DNA of 64,000 bases from Apostichopus japonicus (lineage: Eukaryota > Echinodermata > Holothuroidea > Aspidochirotida > Stichopodidae), in contig NC_092575.1 of the NCBI RefSeq assembly GCF_037975245.1, forward strand, positions 19,425,841-19,489,840, read 5' to 3'. The notes under the pieces were generated by a model. The model was not told the DNA's origin, searched no databases, and saw only the letters and a list, made by a program, of their open reading frames with translations. Within the stretch, counting starts at the first letter, position 1; each line of letters starts with the position of its first letter. A program made the position numbers and the translations under genes. This document shows positions 23,203 through 33,413 of the stretch, piece by piece.

Positions 23203-24056
23203 GTTTCATTCAGATAATTATGATATACTTGCTAACTGTGCATTGATTTTCCCTGACAGTAATAGTCAGCACTATAGTACTGAGCCGTATCTAATTAATA
23301 CGTGATGTCGCGTAGGCCTGGTAATTGCCTTAGTTTCAAATTTGGAATAAAAACGATCGCGTTTCAGGGAAGAGCAGCTGGATATATATTAGGCTTTTCT
23401 TTCACCAAGTTATGCCTATTAGGAATTTGAAGTAGTCCCACATAAAAAAAAACGCAACTGATTTCCAAAAAGGGGGGGCCGGGGCCGGGTCGGCCCCCCT
23501 GGATCCGCCCCTGTTATTTGCGTATACACATCACTCCATCAACGCCCCCCCCCCCTTCAAGGAAAATATGCATACTAGCACTGCAATATCCAATGTGCAA
23601 ATTGGAAAAAAAGGAACAAGTTTTCTTTTGAGACAAAATGAGGTGAAATCATGCTAGTTGCTAATGTAGGAATCTTCCGAATGAGAGTTTATTTCTTGTT
23701 AATATCTTAACAAATTGTTTCCATTCGAAATAACTTTGAGTTTGACCCACAGAAATTCATTAAAAGTCAGGGGCGTAGCCAGGATTTCCGAAGTTGTATG
23801 CACGACTATCTGAGCGGAGCGCCACCATTGGTTGGCGCGGAGCGTACAAGAAAAAAATTGGTTTTACAAACCCCTCAGATGGCCGGAAACGGCCATTCCT
23901 GAGTGTTCATTCTGGTTCCCTGGCCTCTTGCTAACTTGAGACACCTCAATTTTTATGTAGAAAAAGGGCACATTTTTAACCTGAGAAAAAGTGGGGGGCA
24001 CGTGCCCCCTGTGCCCCCCCAGTTCCGCCGCCCTTGCAAGGGGGTTATCATGCATA

Positions 24057-24880
24057 ACCAGCAACACATGACCTTGCCGTCAACTTCATTGACGTGCTCA
24101 AAGGCTACCCCACCACACCTACCTTCTACCGTAAGTAAGTGGAGAATGGTTCATTCGGAGGATTGTAGTAGTTTTCAACCTCAAGTAAATGAGTTATTGT
24201 TGCTAGCGCAACCATGCGTTTGGACATAATTATAGACATAATTTATACTCCTCGGAATCTAATTCTGGGAAGAACCTCAGACAGATTCCCCTGCCCTCCC
24301 GAGCCCTGCGGTGGGGCTTAAATCTGTGTGAACGATCCCATGGCCACACCCTCAGCTTAATGACATATTTCATTCACCAAGATTTCCTTTACATTAATGC
24401 GCCACATATTGAAATTTATATTTAGTGCTTTAACTCAATCCCTCTTTGCACGCTATACCTCACACCCTGCATATGCCAGGCTCTCTATAGTATACATTCC
24501 GGTTCAACTAAACTTTCACTGCCTCGATAGTTGCTTCTGATATGTAAAAAACTGATGGACCTAGTTCAAATTAAGACTGAAAAACCAAGTTAAAGATATG
24601 CTGTATCAGCCACAATTGGCAAATATGCCAGATATTCAAATACGGTCACCTTTAGTCAAAATTCTTAAGCTGTTTTTATGACAACCTTTGAGGAAATTTT
24701 CCTTACTGGGACAAGCGGACATCTTGTGTGTTCCTTAAAAATGTCTGAGAACAATTTGGAGAATACAGACCTCAGTTCAGGAAACTATTGCTAGAAAACT
24801 TCTAGCAATTATAACGTGCTATAATTTGGGGCCTATACTGACTATCTGTCAGTCGGGTGAAATTAAGACTCCGCCCGCCC
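24057..24880. other. Intergenic, no gene seen
   Basis: Only short frames with no family resemblance. The right end (24880-24900) has ccggctcacgccactgg, like the end of another short transposon. Confidence 0.5.
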
Positions 24881-24963
24881 ACATCTGAAATCCGGCTCAC
24901 GCCACTGGCAAAGGCGTACGAGGCGGGGGGGGGGGGCAGGGGGGGGGCAGACTTCCCCCCAAA

Positions 24964-25024
24964 TTTCCAGAGGACAAGAAATTCGGGCAAAATTCCTGAA
25001 AAATTCGGGCAGCCTAAGAGGAGA

Positions 25025-25121
<97 letters not shown>

Positions 25122-25180
25122 CTCCTCTTAGGCTGCCCAAATTTTCAGGACTTTTGTCCGAATTTCTTGTCCTCTGGAAA
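24964..25180. repeat. Fold-back element with (TA)n core
   Basis: Arms 24964-25028 and 25113-25180 are inverted complements (about 9 in 10 bases), from tttccagaggacaagaaatt to agaggagaaaaa. Between them lies ~85 bp of almost pure TA. The long open frames on both strands here arise only from TA repetition. It is MITE-like, but no target duplication was identified. Confidence 0.88.
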
Positions 25181-25376
25181 TATATATATATAAATATGCA
25201 GTAGCTTGCCCGAATCTTTTTCAAATTTTTGGCCGACAATTCCATGATTTTCTTTTTTTAGCATCATGATGCCCGAATATTTCCGTGTAACACCACCGTA
25301 AGCGCAGTTCATCTGGGCTACCACGCTTTTTGCACGATCAATTTTTTTTTCTAACTAGTCAATTGTATACCTGGAC

Positions 25377-26042
25377 CAAGGGCGGCGGAACCGGGGGGGG
25401 CACAGGGAGCACGTGCCCCCCCCTCCCCCACTTTTCCTCAGGTTAAAAATGTGCCTTTTTTCTACATAAAAATTGAGGTGCCTCAAGTTAGCAAGAGGCC
25501 AGGGAACCAGAATGAACACTCGGGGAGGGCCGTTTCCGGCCATCTGAGGGGTTTGTAAAACCAAAAATTTTCTAGTACGCTCCGCGCCAACCGATAGTTG
25601 CGCTCCGCTCAGATAGTTGTGCATACAGTACAACTTTGCAAATCCTGGCTAAGTGCATGACTTTCAATGAATTTCTGTGGGTCTAACTCCAAGCTATTTC
25701 GAATGGAAAATATTTGTTAAGATATTAACAAGAAAAAAAAAACTCTAATTCGGAAGATTCCTACATTAGCAACTAGCATGATTTCACTTCATTTTGTCTC
25801 AAAAGAAAACTTGTTCCTTGTTTCCCAATTTGCGCATTGGATATTGCAGTGCTAGTATACGTATTTTCTTTGAGGGGGGGGGGGGTTGTTGATGGAGTGA
25901 TGTGTATACGCAAATAAGATAATATAATAAGAGTTATAAAGGGTAATAAATATAAGGCTGCATCAGTCCAATCGAATTTCTGCAAAGTGCCCTTTGATGT
26001 CGGTGCCCCCCCCCCAGATTAAAAGTGCTTCCGCTGCCCTTG
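25377..26042 (-). mobile_element. hAT-like non-autonomous element, copy 2 (uninterrupted)
   Basis: This inverted copy of the 20764-24036 family, 666 bp long, starts with CAAGGGCGGCGGAA and ends with CCGCTGCCCTTG. It is flanked by perfect 8-bp duplications ACCTGGAC (25369-25376 and 26043-26050). It contains the GC-rich palindrome shared across the family (25576-25617). Frames crossing it are not coding. Confidence 0.92.
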
Positions 26043-26763
26043 ACCTGGACATCCCAACATGAGTGTATATAAGAAACATTTTCTTTTTCATGGATGGTGG
26101 GGGGGGGGGGGGGGAGGAGTGCCTACAAGCCTAGAAGTACAGGTTTATCATATTCTTTGTTATATTTTATACTTTTTTGTGAGACAAATTGCAGTCTCAC
26201 CCGACACAGCGACAGGGGGCAAATGCATGATAAGCCCCCCCCCCCCCCCAATATTTACCAAGGCTCCGAAACGTGCATCTGCCCATTTTTCAATGCATAC
26301 TTGTCGATCTGTCCGATGTACACGTATACTATGTAGGCGTAGTAATTTTAGTAATTGCTGGGGGACCCTGGTCCCTCGGACCGTCCCCTGGCTATAGACC
26401 ACATTGTCACCCCAACCGCGTCTTCACGCCCCGTGAAAAGTGGAAGCAGTTAGTGTGAGTACCAGTAAGCGTAACACAACTTCGTCTTAGGCCAATGACT
26501 TGCCTCATTTCAGCCAGTTCTCCAACATCCCCTTACTTAGTGGCGGAGCGTCCATATATACAGTCAGGGGGCGGATCCCCCCCCCCCCCTCCTGACGGAC
26601 TCAAATGGACTGCTGGCGCCCTTTTCAGCTTTTCACTACTTTTAACTTATTCGCGATTATTGACTATTTTATTGCGCTCTCATATACCTATTGACATTTG
26701 TCATATTCTGTTGGTGTAATTTTCCGACAAAATGGTGACGACACCTATTTATTCTCCGTTTAT

Positions 26764-26944
26764 CTGCAAATTAGCAAGGCCCGGAAAGGGTCATTTCCTG
26801 CAATCTAGGGAGTAACTTTACTCAAAAATTTTCTGTACGCTCCGCGCCAACCTGTGGTGGCGCTCCGCTTAGATAGTGTCGAAAGCGCCCCTACAGACCA
26901 TTCTTGCCCCCCCCGACCAATACCCCTAGCTCCGCCGCTGCCCT
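26764..26944 (-). mobile_element. hAT-like family fragment
   Basis: It contains the family palindrome tacgctccgcgccaacc...ggtggcgctccgctt and finishes with ctccgccgctgccctt, the family terminus. The other end is missing or too diverged to see. Confidence 0.65.
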
Positions 26945-27039
26945 TACTACACTCAAAAACATCTTTGCGAGTACACTACGAGTAATAGCTACTCTCTTAA
27001 AACACCATCGAATATACAAATTACAATGTTTTTACAGAC

Positions 27040-27300
27040 TTTTACGTGCAATCTGAGAAATTGCAGGCTTGAGACCCATATTTTAGGGCTAGGTATTCGC
27101 AGCATAAAACACTCGGGAAGTGCCGTTTCCGGCTATCTTGGGGTTTGAAAAAACCCAAAATTTTCTTGTACGCTCCGCGCCAACCGATGGTGGCGCTCCG
27201 CTTAGATAGTCTCCACACATTAGCCCCCCCAATAATTTTTACGTTCCGCCGCGCCTGACGCTACGCGCCAACTGATGGTGGCGCTCCGCTTAGATAGTGT
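27040..27300 (-). mobile_element. hAT-like family fragments, two palindrome copies
   Basis: Two further copies of the GC palindrome (27168-27210 and 27259-27300) lie around ttccgccgcgcc, suggesting one truncated member inserted into or beside another. Confidence 0.55.
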
Positions 27301-29700
27301 CACGGGAACTTTCGGGCACAAAAATTTCTGCCCCCCAAACTGAAATGGTTCCGTACGCCTATGGCCACTGGTCAATTTAATGCACCCCGCAAATCTGAAA
27401 ACCCTATACGCGTACCGACCACAGATGCGTGGCTGAAATGCAGAGAATATTGTCTCTGAACCACCGGATATTTACGGTGGGCACCAGTGGCATACGTAGG
27501 CCTTCATACGTACGACTTCAATATGGTCTTACACCTATGAGTAGTTTCATGAAAGAAAAAAAAAGAAACCTCCGAACCCCAACGCGGCATGGTACAATTT
27601 TATCCTCGGGTTTGACTTAAAAATATCTTAATAAATATAATTTGCACTACCCCCTAGTCTTGCTTAAAGGTTTGTTTTTGTAAACTGAATATAGTGGAAA
27701 TCCTGCAGAAAATTGTCCAAACTTGAGGGGCGTGGGGGTATTGAAGGTTTTGATTCCATATGTGAGGAATGACTACATTGGTTTTGAATAAAAAAAGGCG
27801 TCTAAACTGTAATATATGACATACTTTTGAAAGTTGAGGACTGAACAGAAGAGCTATCACTCTCTAACAGAGGGCGACATGGCAAAAAGGTAAGTTTCGT
27901 TAGCTTACATACATAACATGGCGAGGTACGATAGGGTACCATGGGGAGGGGCAAGGGAAGAAAGGTTCTGCAATGAAGGTAGACAGTGCAGCGGTTTAAA
28001 AATTTGAGCAAGAAACATCAGGTTTTCTTTCTTAAAAAATTCAAATTCGCTGAGTGCAATTCCTTCTTTGTGTTTGGTATTTCTGTTTGGTGTTATTTGT
28101 GTTTGGTATTTCTGATTTGAGGGTGAGTTGCTGATTTGTGTTTGACTCTTTCCTTTCACCATTTCCTATCAACCTCATTAGCCATATATGACTGACCTTG
28201 AGCAGTAGCGTAACCACGAGAGCGGGAAGGTCTACCACACAACTTAAATATGTCAGCCCACAAACCACCCCCTCCCCACCCCTCTCCACAAAAAAACCCC
28301 ATAAATCAGGAAATGTTTTTCTTTTAGAAAAAAGGTCATTCCTACCCCTCCCCCCTTCAAAAAGCATTGGCCCCTCCAAAGTTATGTCAAATGGAAAGCT
28401 TTTGGGGAAAGATCCAGGATTTTAAATTGGAGTGGGTATGGCCCTGAAGTCCTAAGTTAAGCGGGGTAGGGTCAGAGGGGTTCTCCCCAGGAAATATATA
28501 AATTTTGACAAGAAATAGTACATATACCCCCCCCCCCCCTCCCCAACAGTATTTGGGAAACTGGCCAGATACTCCGGGTACACTCTCTCCATTGGCATAG
28601 CAGTGGCCGGTGTGAAAATTACACATCTCATAATTCTCTGGATACTAGTCAATCAGAGAAGGATCATGTTAGCCAGTGTTAATTCGCTATTTTAACATGA
28701 ATAAGGCTTCTGGTGGAGTACTGTTGATGTGGGCTTTGTTGACCATTTATGTATGAAGATGTTAGAACAAAAGGAGAAAGACTCAGCTATTCTCATTAAC
28801 ATTTTCTATTGACCCTTACTTCCATCAGGTATTCATTCATAGCTGATGGGTCATTTTTCATCATGCAACCCATCTACTTCCCACGCTTTAAGAAAGAAAT
28901 TACAGAATTTTCATTTACTTATTATTGCATGTTACTGTATGATATTTTTTTTCATCTTATATATCACAATGTTAAACATTACATGGCTTATGTTGTCAAG
29001 TTACCATCGTTCCCATTAGAAACCCCTCTAGCCAATTAATGACACTGTTACGCATAAAATCTTAAACTATTTTATGCTGAAAAACTCATCTGCATTCATG
29101 AGCCTATAGGTAAAATAAACTACACATATTTGGTAAGTACCCGTCTTTTCATAAAAAATATAAAAAATACATCAACCAGTGGTATAACTAGGCTTCTTTT
29201 TTAGGGGAGGGAGGAGGCAAGGCTTTATCAAAGAGTGGGGGAGGCAGGCTGAACTGATTTTCTAAATTAAAAACAAACAAACATTTCACTCACAACTTTT
29301 GCCGGGTTGGGCCAGTCAAATATTTGAGGGGGGCTTGCCTTATTCCCTGTCCCCCATCAACGCTAATCATATGGAACCTACCATCACTTTCTTAACAGTA
29401 TCCCTACTATGCACTAGCTGTAATTGTGATATACAATCTAAATGCAAGTGAAATTGTACCTTTCTTGGTGAAATGAATCACTTCATATCATTACAACATC
29501 TTACTGGATACTTGAGTATATCTGGCCAGAATGTTTTTTCTTAAACTTGTTATATCATAACACAAATAATCCCATTTGTCAGCAGGGTTGCAATGAGTCT
29601 CTTTCCATCAGAGATATGAGGGTTCATGTATGCTCTGACTGTTTGTTAACAATAGTGCTTCCTTCAAGACAAATGCTTGCATATTACGCAAAATGTCGAC
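27301..29700. other. Intergenic, no gene seen
   Basis: No exon-like frames with splice sites or recognised protein similarity. There are C-runs near 28528 and short low-complexity stretches. Confidence 0.5.
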
Positions 29701-29729
29701 ACACAGAGAAATGCAGTCATGGTAAACAG

Positions 29730-29904
29730 AATGGTCAAAGCCACACTTTTAACCCCGCTGGGACCAAGGGTTAAAGTGACTGTGGGCCAATGGTGAAAGC
29801 CACACTTCCAACCCTGCTGGGAGCAACCGTAAAAGTAACTGTGGGCCAATGGTCAAAGCCATTCTTCTAACCCCACTGGAAATGGTAAATGTGACGGTGG
29901 GCCA
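29730..29904 (+). repeat. 59-bp tandem repeat, 3 copies
   Basis: Units start at 29730, 29789 and 29848 with aatggt(c/g)aaagcca and end with gtgggcc. They are diverged (about 75-85% by eye). Confidence 0.85.
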
Positions 29905-30425
29905 CTTGCCAAACAACATCCTTAAATCTCTGAGAAAAATATGTCAAGATCCGTGTTTTCAACATTTAGTAGCACCCAGTAAATCAACCATTCTCTTTAC
30001 AAAATTCTTCTTCAAAGAAACGAAACAAAGCTCAAACCTTGTTACATTACTGTCATGATAGTTCTGTACATTGACAAGAATTAGTACGCGATGGATCAGA
30101 AAATACCAAATGCCTCCTGGTTACACTCGTGTGGCCTCTAGTTTTCAAATAGCCTGTGAAGCCAGGGACACTGTTCCTGGAGACCTGGAAATCATATAAT
30201 TTTTCACCCATTCAGGTGATATATGGATTTACTTTTCAAGACAGTCCTGATATCCAGGCTTACTGTATTCTCATAAAATATCCGTCACCACTGATATATT
30301 TCTATTCCCTTGAAGAACATCTTTCAAAAGAAGTTTGGTGGTGATTTTGTGCTGTTTGCTTCATCCATCTTCTTCTTACTGTTTTGGCTGAGCCATTAAG
30401 GCAAGAGCTCTTTCTAGGGTTGGTT

Positions 30426-33413
30426 TCACGTTCCTGTTTCTCCTTCCTTGGTTTCATTTCCCTTTCTGCTGCTTCCACCTAGCACCCACTCCTCTGGAAT
30501 TTTTTGAGACGGTAGCACTTCAACATACGATTCTGACAGCTGGGCCACTGATATCCGAGGATATTCGATGTAACTTATCTTTCTGGCTGATCCACTCTCT
30601 TCCAATCTATTGAAATAAGTGAAATTTTTAAGCATAGTTACACAAATCAGAGTAAAGTGGTATAAACTTATGACACACTTTTATAAGCATATATTTCCTA
30701 TTAAAATTTAGAGCAAAGGAATTAGTTCCCAAACCGAAAGCAACATGGTTGTTGCCCTGACAATGTTAGCCTCATGTTTCATTCATGCAGCAATCTATAT
30801 TGTTAGTCTGTTATTTAATCAGTGTACATGCTTAATATCTTGCTTTGCCATTTCTCACTACTGTTTCACTGTGCCATGAGCATCTTTTTGACAGATACCA
30901 GTGCATAAGACATGTTCATTATTATTATCATTATTATTATTACAAGAACAGCAAAATGTGCTCCATTATCTGTCTGTTCCATATAGCCACACCACTGATT
31001 ACGAGTCTGTTGCATATAAACACACCACTGATTATGAGTACGTCTGTTGCATATAACAACACCATTGATTACCAGTTAGTTGCATATAACCACACCATTG
31101 ATTTCGACTCTGTTGCTTATAAACACACCATTGGTTATGGGTCTCTTGCATATAAACACACCATTGATTACAAGTCTCTTGCATATAACGACACCATTGA
31201 TTACCAGTTAGTTGCATATAACCACACCATTGATTACGAGTCTGTTGCTTATAAACACACCATTGGTTATGGGTCTCTTGCATATAAACACACCATTGAT
31301 TACAAGTCTCTTGCATATAACGACACCATTGATTACCAGTTAGTTGCATATAACCACACCATTGATTACGAGTCTGTTGCTTATAAACACACCATTGGTT
31401 ATGGGTCTCTTGCATATAAACACACCATTGATTACAAGTCTCTTGCATATAACGACACCATTGATTCCCAGTTAGTTGCATATAACCACACCATTGATTA
31501 CGAGTCTGTTGCTTATAAACACACCATTGGTTATGGGTCTCTTGCATATAAACACACCATTGATTACAAGTCTCTTGCATATAACGACACCATTGATTAC
31601 CAGTTAGTTGCATATAACCACACCATTGAATACAAGTCTGTTGCACATAACCACACCACTGATTATGAGTCTGTTGCATATAACCATCCCACTGATTATG
31701 AGTCTGTTGCATATAACTATCTCACTGATTACGAGTATCTTGCATATAACCACACCATTGATTACGAGTCTGTTGCACATAACCACACCACTGATTATGA
31801 GTCTGTTGCATATAACTATCTCACTGATTACGAGTATCTTGCATATAACCACACCGTTGATTACAAGTCTGTTGCACATAACCACACCATTGATTACGAG
31901 TCTGTTGCACATAACCACACCATTGATTACAAGTCTGTTGCATATAACCACACCATTGATTACCAGTTAGTTGCATATAACCACACCATTGATTACAAGT
32001 CTGTTGCATATAACCACACCATTGATTACAAGTCTGTTGCATATCTGATTATGAGTCTGCTGCACATAACCACACCATTGATAACAAGTCTCTTGCATAT
32101 AAACACACCATTGATTACCAGTTAGTTGCATATAACCACACCATTGATTACCAGTCTGTTGCATAAAACCACACCGTTGACTATGGGTCTCTTGCATATA
32201 AACAAACCATTGATTACCAGTCTGTTGCATAAAACCACACCATTGATTACAAGTCTGTTGCATATAACCACACCATTGATTACGAGTCTGTTGCATATAA
32301 CCACACCATTGATTACGAGTCTGTTCCATATAACCACACCATTCATTACGAGTCTGTTGCACATAACCACACCACTGATTATGAGTCTGTTGAGTATAAC
32401 CATCTCACTGATTATGAGTCTGTTGCATATAACCACACCATTCATTACGAGTCTGTTGCACATAACCACACCACTGATTACGAGTACGTCTGTTGCATAT
32501 AAACACACCATTGATTACGGGTCTGTTGCATATAACCAAACCATTCATTACGAGTCTGTTGCACATAACCACACCACTGATTATTCTGTTGCATATAAGC
32601 ACACCACCGATTATAGGTCTCTTGCATATAAACACACCATTGATTACAAGTCTGTTGCATATAAACACACCATTTATTACCAGTCTGTTGCATATAACCA
32701 CACCATTGATTACAAGTCTGTTGCACATAACCACACCACTGATTATGAGTCTGCTGTGTATAACCACACCATTGATAACAAGTGTCTTGCATATAAACAC
32801 ACCATTCATTACAAGTCTCTTGCATATAAACACACCATTGATTACCTTTCCCTGCCCAGTAATGAGTCAAGCTGACATTTATGTCCATTGTCACTGTGGC
32901 AGTTGAGTAATAACCTCATTAAATTTCCTTCAGTCTTTTCAATGTAAGATGGCCACTGATGTTCCCTCCAGTTAACACTGTTGCCATCTTTACTTAGTTC
33001 TGTCCACTGCTTCTCTGTACAAAAAGAAAGATAGAAGAGGAAACAAAAATATCAAAAAAGTCACTAATCACAGAAATTTGCAACAACGATATTTTCCATG
33101 TCTTTCCCTTAAGGTATAAAAGTCTAATAACAAATCATATCAGCATCAGTAAGTGTCATACATCAGCAGCCAACAACAGAAGGATTTAAATAAAGGTGGA
33201 TTTAGTTTGAATGCCACTTATTAACTTGCCTGTTTTAATCCAATTGCTCCTGTCTTTCACATTTTCCTCATTTGAGTTATTATTTATGTTCACATCATTT
33301 GGATTCCTTCTCTGTTTCTTCTCTCCTAGTTGGTCTGCCATCTCAGAATTTTGCTCACCTCTGTGGTTTGTTGTCTCATCAACGACATGCTCCCTTTTAC
33401 GATTTCTTTCCAT
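30426..33413 (-). CDS. Unrecognised three-exon gene, 177-residue basic/acidic protein
   Basis: Exons 33413-33230, 33014-32846 and 30606-30426 join in consistent phase (1 then 2) to give 534 nt ending in TGA. An in-frame TGA lies just upstream of the ATG, supporting the start. The first intron uses a GC donor in the favourable context CAG/GCAAGT; the second is GT-AG and contains the 33-bp minisatellite. The N-terminal ~60 residues are Lys/Arg/Asn/Glu-rich and probably disordered. The middle has SVNWREHQWPSYIEKTEGNL then MRLLLNCHSDNGHKCQLDSL. The C-terminal part includes SYVEVLPSQKIPEEWVLGG. No signal peptide or membrane segment is seen and I do not recognise the family. The phase agreement across three exons is the main evidence, so the model is moderately supported. 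Confidence 0.6.
30973..32845 (+). repeat. 33-bp minisatellite, about 56 units, with a 132-bp higher-order block
   Basis: The unit is like catataaccacaccattga followed by ttacgagtctgttg. Between 31073 and 31601 four variants form a 132-bp higher-order repeat present four times in near-identical form. Because 33 is a multiple of three, several frames on both strands stay open for hundreds of codons (up to 426). These are by-products of the repeat: codon choice is uniform and there is no start or splice context. Confidence 0.96.

Larger units (their letters stand above)
20905..23513 (+). mobile_element. Nested DNA transposon with CAGGGGCGGATCCAGG ends and 5-bp target duplication
   Basis: The 16-bp inverted ends CAGGGGCGGATCCAGG are perfect, and both continue into G-rich GGGGGGCC. 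TTATT flanks both sides (20900-20904 and 23514-23518). The uninterrupted paralogue at 25377-26042 has a single TTATT at the matching point, an empty-site control. No transposase frame is seen, so it is non-autonomous. The family is not assigned; the terminal CAGGGG is hAT-like but the 5-bp duplication is not typical. Confidence 0.9.
20764..24036 (+). mobile_element. hAT-like non-autonomous element, copy 1, interrupted by a nested element
   Basis: Termini are CAAGGGCGGCGGAA and its complement TTCCGCCGCCCTTG, flanked by perfect 8-bp duplications CAAGGGGG (20756-20763 and 24037-24044). An 8-bp duplication with short inverted ends fits the hAT superfamily. Without the insertion at 20905-23518 the element is about 660 bp, matching copy 2 (25377-26042). 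It carries no transposase, so it is mobilised in trans if at all. Confidence 0.9.

Noticed and set aside
24802-25245. Overlapping ~115-147-codon frames on both strands with Tyr-Ile repeats
   Set aside because: Generated by the TA tract inside a fold-back repeat.
30845-32125. Long plus-strand open frame of 426 codons with VAYNHTIDY repeats
   Set aside because: It is a by-product of a 33-bp minisatellite: other frames on both strands are equally open and the repeat lies in an intron of a minus-strand gene.
30973-32845. CRISPR-like regular repeats
   Set aside because: Units are directly contiguous with no unique spacers, and the genome is eukaryotic.
31032-32894. Minus-strand open frames rich in CGYMQQT/NQW or NRLVINGVVIC repeats
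   Set aside because: The same minisatellite read in other frames. No start context, no splice signals.
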